Source: Lucifuga dentata (Eukaryota; Chordata; Actinopteri; Ophidiiformes; Bythitidae). From it: DNA of 64,000 nt. The notes beneath the pieces are model-generated. The model did not search any database. It was given only the letters and a program-made list of their open reading frames with translations, and was not told where the DNA came from. Below are positions 25,449 through 37,860 of this stretch, piece after piece; the first letter of the stretch is position 1, and every line of letters begins with the position of its first letter. The stretch is from NCBI GenBank assembly GCA_014773175.1, contig VXCM01002851.1, positions 1 to 64,000 on the forward strand, written 5' to 3'. Position numbers and translations under genes: made by a program.

Positions 25449-28400
25449 GCTAAAACCTTTTCTGGATCCAGAAATTGAACCAGATCATCTCCAAAATTCA
25501 GTCACTTCTTTCTCTCGACGTTATTTATCTGCCCCCCAAAATATCAAACAAATCTGTAACGTTTCAAGTTATCAAACAAACAAACACTAGTGATCACATT
25601 AAAAAGCTGCGAAGGACCATTCAGTGTGTGTGTGTGTGTGTGTGTCTTGTACACTACCTTTGGTTTTCCAGTTGAGCCGCTGGTGTAAAGGATAAAAAGA
25701 GGATCTTCTGAGTCGCACCACACTGGTTCACACTCATCTGACACTCCTCGCACCAGAGTGTGCCAGCACAGGTCAACGTCCGGGTTCCATGGGACCTGGA
25801 ATTTAAAAAAAAAACAAAAAACACACACACATACGGACATGCAAATGAACAAACACGCATGCATGGATACGGATAGACATACAGGAGAATGAACAAATTC
25901 ATGCATACAAAACAAAGATGAAAAAAAAAGTAACAGCCAAAGTTAAAATCATTATTAATCAATGACTAAACTTTGGAACTCAGAAACAACAAAAGTCAAA
26001 AATACAAGTGAGAGAAAGTTAGTTTGACAAAAAAAAGTCTTGTTAACTAGTTTGTAGGAAGTGCAAAAAAAGAAAATACATAAAACTAAGTGAAAACGTG
26101 AGTCAGAGAATAAGAACAAGAAAAATTACAAACATGAAAAGTTATTCTTCATCAGAACCGGGTCACTAATTATGTGAAATCAAACCTGAATAACGGAATA
26201 AAAGGAAAATGGTATTTTCATTAAAACGTGATGGGAGGTGAGAATGTGATTAAAAAAAAAAACAAAAAAAACAGAAAATCCTCAAACAGACAGAAAGATA
26301 AGAGATTTAGCTAATTTAATTATTCCAATTATCCGATTTTTTTGAACATCATATTAATATCTTTTTTTTAATGGCCCGTATCTGATCAGAATATATTATC
26401 AGACTAATACATTCTTGACTGACTAAATTGTTACCTATTAATCATTTAGACCTCTATAAAAATTATTAGTAAAATTTAAAAGCCAAAACTTAAAGAAAAT
26501 CTTTTCATACATAAATACTGACTCCATCATGCTTCCAGAGCCACAGAAAGAATTTATACATATAAATATGTATACAAGATAAAATGCAATTATCCATGCC
26601 AAGGATCAAATCCTCACAAGCCTAGACCCCTGACCCCTGACCCCTACAACAGGCAATGTGTGAATACAGGAGAGAAGTGAACGTTTCCGTTAGTGAGAAG
26701 AACACAACGTCCTTTAGAGCAGCAGGTCGTGTTTGTCACCGCGTTCACCAAACATCAACTCAAAACACTCCGTCAGGAAGACCCGTGTGTGTTAACAAAA
26801 TACACAAAGGCGCACAAAGACCAGTGTTACTCAGAATACACACAAAGAATTCACGTTTTATTCCAGCGACATATACAGTCCAGTCATGATTTGAGAACAA
26901 GAGTTTTTGAGGGGAAAAAAACTTAATAATTTTTGTTCCACATTTGTATTAATTTTGTTTCCGCAGCAGCTCAAAATGTTATGAATGATAACTTCAAAAT
27001 CTTAGAATATGTTTTAATTCAAAATTTTAACATTTACTTCAGCGCTATGCAAAAGCGTTGATTTATGGACACCGTTGCAGTATGAATAAGAGAAGATTTT
27101 ATTTTAGTGTTAATAAGAATCAACCTGATAAAAATGACAAATTACAACAAAATTACACTTATTAATGTCATTTATTTCTAGACTTTTTCCACGTCCTCAA
27201 ATTGAGTCTGAACCGTCAAAGATCGCTGAAAATAAACTGCTGTTTGCTGGGCAAAAACAATATATCTGCAATAATACAGTTTTAAGAGATTTCAAATGCC
27301 TGAAAGTCATTAATAGAAACATAAAAGTTTGGACTTTTCGTTTAATTTGATTTATTTATTTTACCCAACAGCAGCAATATGCAAATTCTGCTGTGGGTGA
27401 AATTCTCCTTTAAGAAGCAAAGCAAAGACGTTATGGGGTTAAACATGGGGAGAAGCTGATGAAATACCTGAGGAACAGGACGTGTTTTCTTTACTCTGCC
27501 TGTCTGTTTCTCCTGCTGAATGGAAGAAAAGAAGAGGAGGATGAGGAGGAAGGAGAAGTTACTGAGGGAAAGCGGTTATTAAAAAAAAAAACATATATAT
27601 AGAACAAAAANGAGGATGAGGAGGAAGGAGAAGTTACTGAGGGAAAGCGGTTATTAAAAAAAAAAAACATATATATAGAACAAAAAGAAGAATGGAGTCC
27701 ATAATGTCACATGAAGTCATAACGCTGAGACCTGGTTTAGGAGCTTTGCAAAGGAACTGATCATGTATGAACGTGTGATCATGTATGAACTGTTGGCTGG
27801 CATGCAAACACAAACACACAGTTTTACCAAAAAAAAAAAAAAAAAAAAGATTCTGTAATTTAGACAAAGTCCAACTTTTCTGCATCAAAGCTAAAAGTGG
27901 TTTTGGAAAAATCCTAATTCTACTCCGTGTTACATGTAGATAAGAGATGTACACAATTAACCAATGATTTTTAATTAAAAACCATGTCAAAAAAAGAAGG
28001 ACTAATGATCAAGGGTTCATTTAATAAACAGCAAAATGTCAGCACCAGGGTCGTATCGAGGATTTTTAAAAGACGGAGGTCATGAGAGTTCCTGGTGTTC
28101 GGCACGCCGCTGTAATGACTCAACTTCTCCACTAGATGGAGACATTTCATCCAGAGATAAACAGTAAAAATATACGTCTGCTCTGCTGAGAACTCCGTTT
28201 ATGTAGCAGCAGAGAGAGAGACAGGAAGAGAGCAGTCTCTCTCTCTGATTTGATTCTAATGAATTTATTTAACTTTACCATGATACATGTATCCCTCATG
28301 TATGCAGAAAAGTATTAATCTTCATATCCAGAATTTATAAGCAGAATTTAGAATTCAGAATGTGGACAGGAAATGAAATCACTCTGGAATTTATATTTAA

Positions 28401-28908
28401 CCACATGATAGTGAAAACAACGCTCCGTTTTTTTTAGTTTTTTTGTAGGACAAACGTGTGAGAAACAAATGAATCGTGATTTCTTGTGAAGAAAGTGAAC
28501 TAATGTTAACTTAATATTTAACGAGATGAGGCTGTATGGTTAAATAATTCGTGGTTGTTTTTTATTCGTGGTTGTTTTTTTGTTCGTGGTTGGTTTTTTT
28601 TATTCGTGGTTGGTTTTTTGTTCGTGGTTGGTTTTTTTTATTCGTGGTTGGTTTTTATTCGTGGTTGTTTTTTTTTTTTATTCGTGGTTGGTTTTTATTC
28701 ATGTTTGTTTTTTATTCGTGGTCGTTTTTTTGTTCGTGGTTGTTTTTTTGTTCGTGGTTTGTTTTTATTCGTGTTTGTTTTTTATTCGTGTTTGTTTTTT
28801 ATTCTTGGTCGTTTTTTTTTATTCGTGGTTGGTTTTTATTCGTGTTCGTTTTTTGTTCATGGTTGTTTTTTTTTTCGTTTTTGTTTTTTATTCGTGGTTG
28901 TTTTTTAN

Positions 28909-28946
<38 letters not shown>

Positions 28947-31900
28947 TGGGTTTACCTGCAGGTCAGGACAGGGTCGTTTGGCTGGAGGAGACTGAGAGCC
29001 GAGGGGAGGCTCGTCTGTTTCCTTTGACAGGTGCTTCAGCATTATACACCTCTGGACTGGAAAACCCCTGCAGAGAAACGGAGAAACACTTTAGAATCTA
29101 TAAAAGAATCTTTTTAAGTTAAAAACCAGATAAAGAAATTCCCATAAATAAAAATTTCATGGTGGCACACCTTGGATCAAAATGGAGAGACGTTTAAACT
29201 GAGAGACTGAAACTTTGTTCATGTTATTTAGTTTAGTTTTCCCAACATAGTAAACTACTTCCTGTTTTGATTTTCTTTTTCTCTTTCCAGACATTTCTAA
29301 CCAATGAGCAGAGAGAGTGTTGTCACGTGACTTTTACTGATATATTTTGGTTTGACTGGATGATATTTTCCTGTGTTAATCTGAATCAAACCAAGCAGCA
29401 AATACAGCACTGGAACGATTCTGTCTCTGATTCAGACCAAAGCAAACGATCTACAGATCTGAAAACATATTTTTAATTCCATCCATTTCTGCCTTAGTCT
29501 TATTACAAACAGATCTGAAGATAGCGTGCGTGTGTCAGAGCTTACTTGTCTTTGCATTTCTGCAGTGCATCGTCAGCGATGAGCTTCAGGTTGATCAGCT
29601 TATCTCCTCGATAGAAACCATCTGAGAGGGAGGGAGGGAGAGAGAGAGAGTGTGTTTTTACTGTGGTATGACATTGCATGCTTGAACAATGATCAGTGTG
29701 CAGTTCCTTGCTAACCAGGCTCTGTATGTGCACTTCCTCAAGTAATGTTTCACCTTTGACCCCCGCAGTTCCATAAGCAGCTGATAAACATCTCATAAAT
29801 TTATCAAGTGAAACTGAATGAGACTCAGCAAAGATTTTTTCTCCGTTTCACGCTCTCATTACCATAAAACATCACGAGTCCACGACCAGACGAAGAATTA
29901 CGATCTGCTTACAGGTGTGTGTGTGTGTGTACAGCGGAGATCAGACTTGAATTACCACTCTTGGCTCTGACTCCTGCAGCTCGTCTGAACATTTCAGCTC
30001 CACGAGAAGCTAAAGATTCAGTTTCCTGCAGCAGCAGAAGTTCTGCTGAAGTGCCTTTGAGCAAGATGCTGAACCGCATTCTGCTCAGTCGTTGGAGGAG
30101 TAAATTATCATCTCAGATTTAATCTAGAAAAGACAGCTCATACCTCCAGGGGAATCAAAGTTATATTAATCATTAAAAAATTATTTGAATTTTTTTTTGT
30201 TTTATCTGGACGAAAAAAATTTGTGAATTCTGAATGAATTGTGAAGATCTTAAAGCAAGTTTTTTTTTGTTTTTTTTTTAAAATCTCAACAGGATTAATC
30301 ATATAAAGGAGGAAGACGACGCCCACTTTCATTTTAGGAGAGGGGAGGAGTTTATTAACAGGAATTCTGTGCATTTTTATGATCTCCACTTGATAATAAA
30401 CAGGGATAATAACAGGGATATCGGGGCACAGTTTCACTTTCAGTTCAGAGGGTGGACGTCCCAACGAGTTTGAAGGAGGAATTTAACCCTGTGTAACCTG
30501 AACACAACACGCTGAATTTGTGTTACTGACCTGCGGTGATGAGCAGCGAACACTTAGAGTCTGTGATCCTCTCACACAGCGACTCCGCAGAAAAACCTGC
30601 AAACTGCACATTTACAACACAAACGTCAAAAAGCAGGAAGGAACTGAAAACACAAAACGACACCATCACAACTCAGAAAACTACACACACTTATAAAGGG
30701 AAAAATAACTCACAAAACCTAAAATCACTTTATTTGCATTAAAAATGTCCTATAATGCATAATATGAATGTACAGGCCAAACCACTGCTCTTATCTTTAT
30801 TATCAACCAAACTAACCATCAATTAAAGGACCATACTGGTGACTTTGCATTTTACATTACTGCCAACCATTTTCCACTCCAGCTGTAAATACTATAATTG
30901 TTTTTCCTACCTTCCAGACTGCCATTGGTTTCAGTTCATTCCAGTACAACATTAAAAATCAACTTGTAGAGATTTGAATCGTGCTGAGATAAATAATCAT
31001 CATTTCATGATGTTTAATAGATTTTTTTTGTCGATGTAAGTATTTAACAATGCAAAATGAAGCTGCATGGAAGAAAATGTATATCTCCACCAGGGAAAGT
31101 AGTACCAGGAAAAGACGAGTTTTACAGAAAAATTAAAACAACCATGCCTTCATAAAAGTGCATATGTTAGCAGAAAAAATGTTGAACTTACTGTGTGTGT
31201 ATCACCTGAACATTTAATTCTGAAAGATTAGATTTGAAAAAATAGCACAAAAAAACAAAAATACAGTTTTATTTGGAAAATGGTTGTTTTCAAAGAAACG
31301 TAACGTAACGTGTGCGTGTAGGTAGTATTTACTGGGCTCAAACATGTAAATAACCAAATGAACGGTATGGTCCTTTAACTGTGTACACAGTATTTTATTT
31401 ATGTTTGCCATTTATTCTGTATTTTCTGGCTCACCACGATAGAGTGCACGGCTCCGATGCGGACACACGCCAACATGGCTACCACCAACTCCACCACCAT
31501 GGGCATGTAAATGGACACGCGGTCTCCCTTCTTCATGCCTGCACACACACACATATACACAGTGAACACACACAATGAACACACACATTTACCACTCGTA
31601 TCATTTTTTAATCAATACAGCAAATAAAAAGCACAGCTAACGTATCAGCAGACAGAATAACGACTTAAAAGTGAAGCGAAGGAGCAAATCTGACGGTCGA
31701 GACACAAATATTACCGTATATACTCCAGTATAAGCCTATATAACCTATATATATTATCGTATATACTCGAGTTTTTATTACCAAATTTCACAAAGCAATT
31801 TGGAGGTCGGCTTTTACATGAGAAATTCAGATTTGATCCCAGAGAAGGAAATTTCCAGGAGTAGAAATACTACCATTACCACTACCCATGGAAAATAGTT

Positions 31901-33308
31901 TAATCATACCTTAGAATGATGTATTTCCTGACTAAACATCTTATCAGCAGATCTAGCAGCGGCCAGTAAGCTCTGCTGTGATTGGTCAGTTACGGTAATC
32001 AGCTGCTGAAATAAATATCATGTTAACCTGTGTTAGAGCCATTTCTTGGTTATCAAATGTTTAAAATATTTAATTTGGAAAAAGTGAAATCAAATAAGTT
32101 ATTATGTTTGAATATTTATATCTTAACTGATTGATTAGGTGATGATCGCTAGTGGCTGCTTCACGGAGGAGGAGGAGGAGGAGGAGGAGGAGTCTATTTA
32201 TAGATGCTCAGCTGGAGGCGGAGCCAGTGTTTATGAGGAACGGGACANGAGGAGGAGGAGTCTATTTATAGATGCTCAGCTGGAGGCGGAGCCAGTGTTT
32301 ATGAGGAACGGGACAGCGTATAGTTTTTGACCTCACTTCATGTCCTGTTTTGTTATTTTGATTTTGAAAATAAATAAGTTACGAAAAGAACAAGAGCTAT
32401 CATTCTGGTGTGAGTCAGGAAGAGAAACCCCGTTAAAGCGGCGGAGTTTTAAAATAGCCGCCATAACCCGTACATGGATTATTTTCAGAAAATCATAGGA
32501 ATACTATGACAATACTCAGGAAAACAGGTTAATTTACTAAACAAATAAATTGATGGAACAACATCAGGGCTTATAAACGGGTTTATAGGGGAATCAAAGA
32601 ATAATTTAATAAGCTTCTAATTGTCGTACCCTGGGACTTGAGGACGTTGGCGAACTGACAGACTCTCTGCAGCAGCTCTCTGTAGGTCACCGTCAGCTCA
32701 TCGCCGGGCTCATTACCTTCCCTGAAATCAACAATAAACAACAAACAAAACCTGCATGATGAATAAATCCATAAACTCATAAAGCTCGTCTCGTCAAACA
32801 TAACGAACGAGAACGTTTAGGTTCAACGCTTTCCTGTTGGCAGTCATGTAACGAGTGCAGTGTGTGTTGTATTTATTGGGCTCAAACATGCTAAATCACC
32901 GGTATGCTCCTTTAAGGACTGTTTATGGACTGTTTAAACCCTCTTCCTGGTTTGGTGAAACTTTCAGCTCAGTTGTGAAACTCGACTCATCTGAACTTTG
33001 ACCTTTTTCACAACTGAAAAAAGGGGAAAATGTTTCTTCACACACACACACACACACACACACAGAGTGAAGCCTGTCTTCTGTTTCCTCTTTCCAAAGT
33101 TCCAAATTTCCAAAGTGAAATTTCTACATGAGCAACATGAAGTTTTTATTTTTTACCATCAACTGTTCCAATAAAGCAAAAAATTAGATTAAGATTAAAT
33201 AATAATTTATCAGCAGAAAGAAATAAAGAGGGAAAAAAACAAACAGGTGAGCAACATGTCACACACCTGGGAAGATTTTGGAGAAAAAAAACAAGTTTCA
33301 GAGTCAAC

Positions 33309-33339
<31 letters not shown>

Positions 33340-33406
33340 AAAAAACAAAAATCAACAAATTTAATAAGCACCAAATATGAAACTCTTGACGCAAAGTGTG
33401 TGTTGT

Positions 33407-33449
<43 letters not shown>

Positions 33450-33613
33450 CTGTTCTGGTTCTCTGTTTCCGTCTAAAGTCGCCTTTCCTGTTTTTCTGAC
33501 GGCTGCAGATTAAAACACAGATTTATGATCTGAGTTCGATCATCGACAAAATACAGATTTCACAATAACAGCAGCAACACACACACACAATGCTTTCTCA
33601 ATACTGGGTGTGG

Positions 33614-33644
<31 letters not shown>

Positions 33645-35614
33645 CAACTTTTGCCTGTGTGTTTGCATGTATTTCTGTGCCTGTGTGTGTGTGCCAGTGC
33701 ATGTGTATGCCTGTATATTTGCGTGTGCGTCTGTGTGCATGTGCATGCCTATGTGTGTGTTGCTGAAGGAGAACAGATATGAAAGGTCTCTCTGACCTCT
33801 TTGGCCGCATGGAGCTGCATGGAGCCGCATGGAGCTGCATGGAGCCGCAGCACAGAATGACCTTCCTCACGTTTCTGATCTCAGCTTTGACTTCCTGCTG
33901 AAAACGCAGCAACACTACGGCGTCGTTTCCATGACGATGACTCACACACATTCTGCTCATTTTAGGCTTGGCTGCATTTCATAAAGAGTGTGGAAAAGAA
34001 TTCAGACAATGTGAAGAGCATTAAAGGACTATACCGGTGGTTGTGCATGTTTGAGCCCAATAAATATAACATGCATACACGTTACGTTACTGACAAACAA
34101 TTTCACAAAACAGAAAACTGTGTTTTACTTTTCTGCTCAAGTAACAAACTCACCTTAGATGAAACGTCTCGCCTGCTGACATTACGCGTGACTGCAGAAA
34201 ACACAGCATTTCTAATTATACTTAAAGCCATCTTCTCCAGATTTCCTGGTGGAGAAATGCATCGTCTTCCACGCCGCTCCGTGTCTGATCCGTTTAAGTT
34301 ACTTCAGATAAAAACTAACAGACGCCATGTTTGCTGTGATGGATTATCTCAGCACATTTCTAATCTCTACAAGTTAATTTTTATGTCATACTGGAATGAA
34401 CTGAAGCCATTGACAGCCTGGAAGGTAGGAAAAACAATTTAATATTTGCCACTAAAGTCATATATTTTGCTGGCCTTATGGACGTGACTAAAATGGCCAA
34501 ACCAAGGACGCCATACGCTTTTAAAAATGTTGCATTAACGTGACTTGTATGCAGGTAGTATTTACTGGGCTCAAACATGAAAAACCGCAGGTATGGTCCT
34601 TTAATTAGAGATAATTTAAGACATTTCCAGATGTTTTAAAGACGAGTGAAACATGAAAGCAAACTCAAAATCTAATCGTTTCTCATTTTAAATGTACAGT
34701 ATATTTACTGTGTTTTTTAAAGTTATTTTTCTATAAGGGTTTAAAATGAACGTTTTAGATGAATTTATCTGTCAGATTATTTGAAGTTTCATGTGACTTT
34801 ATGATTTATTTTGTGTCGTGATATTTTCTTCTGTTACATAACAACTGAAGCTGGAACAACAAACACGGACATGAAGGTCAACGCACACGTCTCTCTGCCC
34901 GGCCAGACGATTTGGAACCGTTAAGAGCGATAATAGTCATACAAATATTTATAAACACACACGCCTATAAATACGGTTTAAATGTCAGTGTGTGTCGGAG
35001 GCTCAGAGGAAATCTCTCTCTGCTTCACCTCCAGTTTCTGTCCTGAAGTAGCAGCTTTAAAAGCGGTTCAGGAACTCAGGTTTTAATAAAAATGGCCGCG
35101 GTTCCTCGATACGAAGCGAAGGACGTTTCCTGAAAATTATCCGTGAAATAACCATTTCTGTATTTTTGGTGTATTTAGTCTTCATCTTTGCTGCTTTTCT
35201 CTCTTTCCAGAAATCAGTCAAACATAAACGACTTTACGTTAAGCTGCTGTGATGTTTCATGTCTTATTACCGCTAATGCTAACGACCCATTTCCTGCTGT
35301 ATTTCACATTAAAAGCATCACTTCCTGTGCACTACACATTTTATTTCCTCCAAACAAATCCTGAGGCGACACCAGCCGCTTACAACAGAAACAGCTTTAC
35401 ACGGATGTGACTTTAGGGAAGAAGAGGAAGCAGGAAGAGTGAGGGAAACATGAAAACGTGGCGGAGATGGAAAGAAAAATGGAGGAAAAAAGGAAAGGAG
35501 GATGAGGGGATGTGTGGAGAAAAAGAGAAACAAAGGAGAGAGGACGACTGCAGCTCCATTCATTCTGTCTGAGACCTGCTGCTTTACGCTGCTATTGTTT
35601 TCAGAGACGACCTC

Positions 35615-35651
<37 letters not shown>

Positions 35652-37162
35652 ACCAATAGAAAGCCACTTTGTCTCCCAGGTTCTTCTGGTGGACGTTGCG
35701 GTCCAGCACGTTGTAGCAGATGTTGGTGGCGGCGCCCTCCATGCACTTGATGAAGATTTCGCCTTTGGTCACGTCAAAGTTGTAGCGCAGCACGCGGCCC
35801 GTGTGTTTGCTCTTCCAGAAGAAATCTTTAGCGATGTCGCCCCAAAACTCTGCAAGAGCAGCAGAAAGACAGCCATCAGACACGGACGCAGCTTTTCCTG
35901 CGTCAGATTTATTCATCTAGCAGAGCATTTAAAAGGTTTTGAAAGAGACCGTAAATGAGTTTTGCACATATAATAATTATAATTATGCTATAATAAACGC
36001 AAAGATTAAGTTCATAAGATCTGAACACAAACCAACATGTTCATCATGTCTGAATGCAGCTAAGAAATGCACAACATGCAGACATGCAAAGCAGCACAAC
36101 TGCTGTTACAACAGAGTGTTTGGTATGTGTGTGTGTGTGTGTGTGTGTGTGGGTGTTTGGGGGGGCAAATACACAACAATCACAGCAATGTCAACAGTTC
36201 AACAAGCTATTTTCCTTTTTTCTTCTTCCCTCCTCACGCTGCATTTTATCCTTCTATTCCATCTTTATCACCTACCAATCTAACACACACACACACACAC
36301 ACACACACAAATATGCTTAGTCCACATAAGTCTAGACTGAACTGATGCAGTATTTTCTATCAGAGTTCCTCATATCTGCAGCACCTTAGCAACAAACTGC
36401 AAACATCAAAAAACAGGATTTAACAACTTTATTAATTAGTTTGCATTTATTTTTCTTTTTGTTATGCCTGCATTCTGTTTCTTTTTGTGGTATTATTCCA
36501 TGGAAACCATTTTATAATTTTGTTAAAGAATATCTCCATAAACACAAGCTGTTCATGTTTTAAACCACAGATCTGCTGCAGACAGATCGTTATTAGGGTA
36601 CATTTTTCTGTACTGATTAACTCAGACAATAAATCTGTAGATAATAAAACCCTGATCAGCTCAAGTCTGACCGATATGTATCTGCTGATATTTGCTCATC
36701 ACAGACGTTAGTATCCATGTCTACATGAGTAAATGTACATTAAAAAAACACCGCAGTACAGGCTACATTTTCATGTTATTTTACCTTTTGTTCAGGTTTT
36801 GTTATATTTAAATATAGTTAGTTTTTGCATCATTTCGTGGAACCCTGCTGAGATAAGAGCTGATGCGGATCTCAGACACGGATGTGGACTTTGACTGAAG
36901 CATAAAGTAACTTTACAGGAAGGAATGTGGTTTGTTCCTGATGTCTTCATGTTTGATCTGTGATGTGTGTGAGGTTTATTCCTCTGAAGTCTTCCTGATC
37001 TGACTGAACGAGTTAAAACACAAAGAGACACTCACCATCTGGGTTTTCTATAGACTTCACGTACAGCTCTTTGTATCTGTCAAAGCTGGGGATGTGAGCC
37101 TCCTTCCTCCAGGATCCGGACCCACAGAACACGTCCTCCTTCGGCACTTTGTCGGGAATCAT
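17242..37162 (-). CDS. acss2: Acetyl-CoA synthetase, cytoplasmic/nuclear (ACSS2)
   Basis: It makes acetyl-CoA from acetate, ATP and CoA for lipid synthesis and histone acetylation. Coding exons (gene order): 37162-37036, 35849-35654, 32721-32630, 31538-31435, 30603-30531, 29621-29546, 29067-28956, 27515-27468 (cassette), 25795-25658, 24322-24152, 23933-23800, 22418-22286, 21516-21460, 21183-21103, 20998-20890, 19937-19869, 19115-18939, 18448-18374, 17369-17242. All phases agree; the total is 2100 nt, 699 residues (683 without the cassette) against 701 in human. Motifs in order: [42 protein letters not shown] (P-loop), [69 protein letters not shown] with the regulatory serine and the acetylatable lysine. 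The ATG at 37162 is the first after an in-frame TAG. It is the largest gene here; its introns hold many mobile elements. Confidence 0.97.
20256..20818 (+). mobile_element. TTAA-family element, full length, acss2 intron
   Basis: TTAAAGGACAATACGGTGAT at the left and GGCTCCTTTAA at the right, TTAA on both ends. It lies between the exons at 19869-19937 and 20890-20998. Orientation B. Confidence 0.85.
21655..22006. repeat. (TA)n / (CATA)n / (CGTATA)n microsatellite
   Basis: About 350 bp of almost pure alternating purine-pyrimidine, TATATA with CATA and CGTA variants. It lies in the acss2 intron between exons 21460-21516 and 22286-22418. It abuts a truncated TTAA-family element. Confidence 0.97.
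22016..22253 (+). mobile_element. TTAA-family element, partial
   Basis: The inner half and right end (gggctcaaacatgcaaaagc, then ATGGTCCTTTAA) are kept. Most of the left half is deleted, the join being 'gcccaataaatacattatgg'. Orientation B. Confidence 0.75.
22423..22470. repeat. (GA)n microsatellite next to an acss2 acceptor
   Basis: GAGA repeat directly upstream (gene sense CT-rich) of the exon ending at 22418. On the transcript it supplies the polypyrimidine tract for that acceptor. Confidence 0.95.
22534..23128 (-). mobile_element. TTAA-family element, full length, acss2 intron
   Basis: TTAAAGGAGCATACCGGTGA at the left and the inverted GGAATGGTCCTTTAA at the right. Terminal inverted similarity runs for about 100 bp. 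It lies between exons 22286-22418 and 23800-23933. Orientation A. Confidence 0.88.
24460..25273. repeat. Dispersed repeat, inverted relative of 31711-32595
   Basis: It ends in GCTTATACTCGAGTATATAC then GGTAA, and carries 'gatgttgttccatcaattta', 'attttctgaaaataatc' and 'ctgaccaatcacagcagagc'. The opposite-strand text occurs at 31711-32595. A second partial copy (24460-24890) is fused to the core (24885-25273). Two TATA-rich termini resembling hAT-type fish elements are suggested, but no clear TIR pair was defined. Confidence 0.7.
24565..24602. repeat. Perfect 38-bp palindrome
   Basis: The arm TAATCAGCTGTTTACCGGT is followed at once by its exact reverse complement, with no loop. It lies in an acss2 intron within the dispersed repeat. 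Each arm holds an E-box (CAGCTG). Confidence 0.95.
25398..25447. repeat. (CGCA)n / (CA)n microsatellite
   Basis: A pure CGCA then CA run in an acss2 intron. A separate (GT) run follows at about 25624-25645 near the donor side of exon 25658-25795. Confidence 0.95.
27468..27515 (-). CDS. acss2: acss2 48-nt cassette exon
   Basis: Flanked by TTCAG and GTATTT, it encodes 16 in-frame residues, [16 protein letters not shown]. It sits between the exon ending CPDLQ and the one starting VPWNPDVD. Human ACSS2 as I remember it runs straight from CPDVQ to ISWNQGID, so this exon is probably optional. It is basic and lies just after another basic patch (PPAKRPCP). Confidence 0.75.
28547..28944. repeat. AT-rich minisatellite plus poly(T) beside acss2 exon 28956-29067
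   Basis: About 20 units of the type ATTCGTGGTTGGTTTTT (12-17 bp, length varying through the T run), then a T tract with an N at 28908. It starts 12-15 nt downstream (in gene sense) of the donor of exon 28956-29067. Long plus-strand ORFs rich in F, V and W across it are artefacts of the repeat. Confidence 0.95.
30823..31378 (-). mobile_element. TTAA-family element, full length, acss2 intron
   Basis: TTAAAGGACCATACTGGTGA at the left and GGTATGGTCCTTTAA at the right. It lies between exons 30531-30603 and 31435-31538. Orientation A. Confidence 0.85.
31711..32595. repeat. Dispersed repeat, inverted relative of 24460-25273, with an insertion
   Basis: It begins TTACCGTATATACTCCAGTA and reads as the reverse complement of 24885-25273. 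About 400 bp of extra DNA (32040-32440) includes a GGA repeat and an assembly join at N 32247 that duplicates about 66 bp. Confidence 0.7.
32838..32915. mobile_element. TTAA-family element, terminal fragment
   Basis: Only the right terminus remains: 'tattgggctcaaacatgc', then CACCGGTATGCTCCTTTAA. Confidence 0.7.
33405..33447. repeat. (TG)n microsatellite
   Basis: A pure TG run in an acss2 intron. Neighbouring runs lie at 33040-33063 (CA), 33612-33644 (TG), 35617-35649 (CA, at the donor of exon 35654-35849), 36124-36150 (TG) and 36283-36308 (CA). A 10-bp unit GCATGGAGCY repeats five times at 33806-33847. Confidence 0.95.
34021..34604 (+). mobile_element. TTAA-family element, full length, acss2 intron
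   Basis: TTAAAGGACTATACCGGTGG at the left and GGTATGGTCCTTTAA at the right. It lies between exons 32630-32721 and 35654-35849. Orientation B, opposite to the copy at 30823. Confidence 0.87.
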
Positions 37163-37860
37163 CTCTGGAACCTTAACTTCACACTTCTACAGCTAAATTA
37201 GCAGATTAAAGTAACAAGAAGCGTTATGATGATGTACCGCAGCAGGGTGTGATCGATATGTCAGGATAATCGATATCAGAGCCGCAGGAGGACACAGATC
37301 CTGCAGACCCCCAACATGCAGCACAATGCAGGCTAGCTCGGTGCTTGCTAGCAGACCAGAAGTTCCAGTTCATTCAGACCTCCTTGTTTTAAAAGATGCT
37401 TTGGTCGCTTCTCTGTGCGTAAAAGCCACATCCAGAGCCTCTAAATGCAGAAAAGGAGTCCGGCCCGGGGTTCTTGCTGTTCGGACTGAACTTGTTTCCT
37501 CCTGTCGCGGAGTCCTGGAGGAGACGGGCTGAGTCCAGCTAAGCTAACAGGCTAAGCTAGCTCTGGCCAGAACAGGGTGAGGGAGAGCCAGATGCGCTTG
37601 CGCGCGGACACGAGGCCGTCCCGTCCCGTTAGTCTGGACTTTCCGGGTTTATCGCGTTAATTTAAAGTCTTTTTTCCAGTCAGCAGAGTGTTTTTCATGC
37701 TATGTAATCTGTTTCCGCGTTGAGACGCTTCCTTCTTTCTGCGCTTCACCGTTTTTTCCACTGACACGAAGAAGCGCGAGCGTTAGCACTGAACTCTGTT
37801 TGGCCAGGAGCATCAGCCAATCAGATTTCACGGTGCATTCACGGGTCCCTTACAGAAGCT
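37163..37860 (-). promoter_or_regulatory. acss2: acss2 5' UTR and CpG-rich promoter region
   Basis: GC and CpG content rise sharply over about 37400-37800 compared with the flanks. An NRF1-like TGCGCTTGCGCG lies at 37593-37604 and a CCAAT box at 37817-37821. Mammalian ACSS2 is an SREBP target and NF-Y (CCAAT) often assists SREBP; no strong sterol element was seen. The exact start site is not visible. Confidence 0.5.

Noticed and set aside
28551..29122. Three overlapping plus-strand ORFs rich in F, V, W and S
   Set aside because: They follow the 12-17-bp minisatellite in an acss2 intron, and the strand is opposite to the gene.
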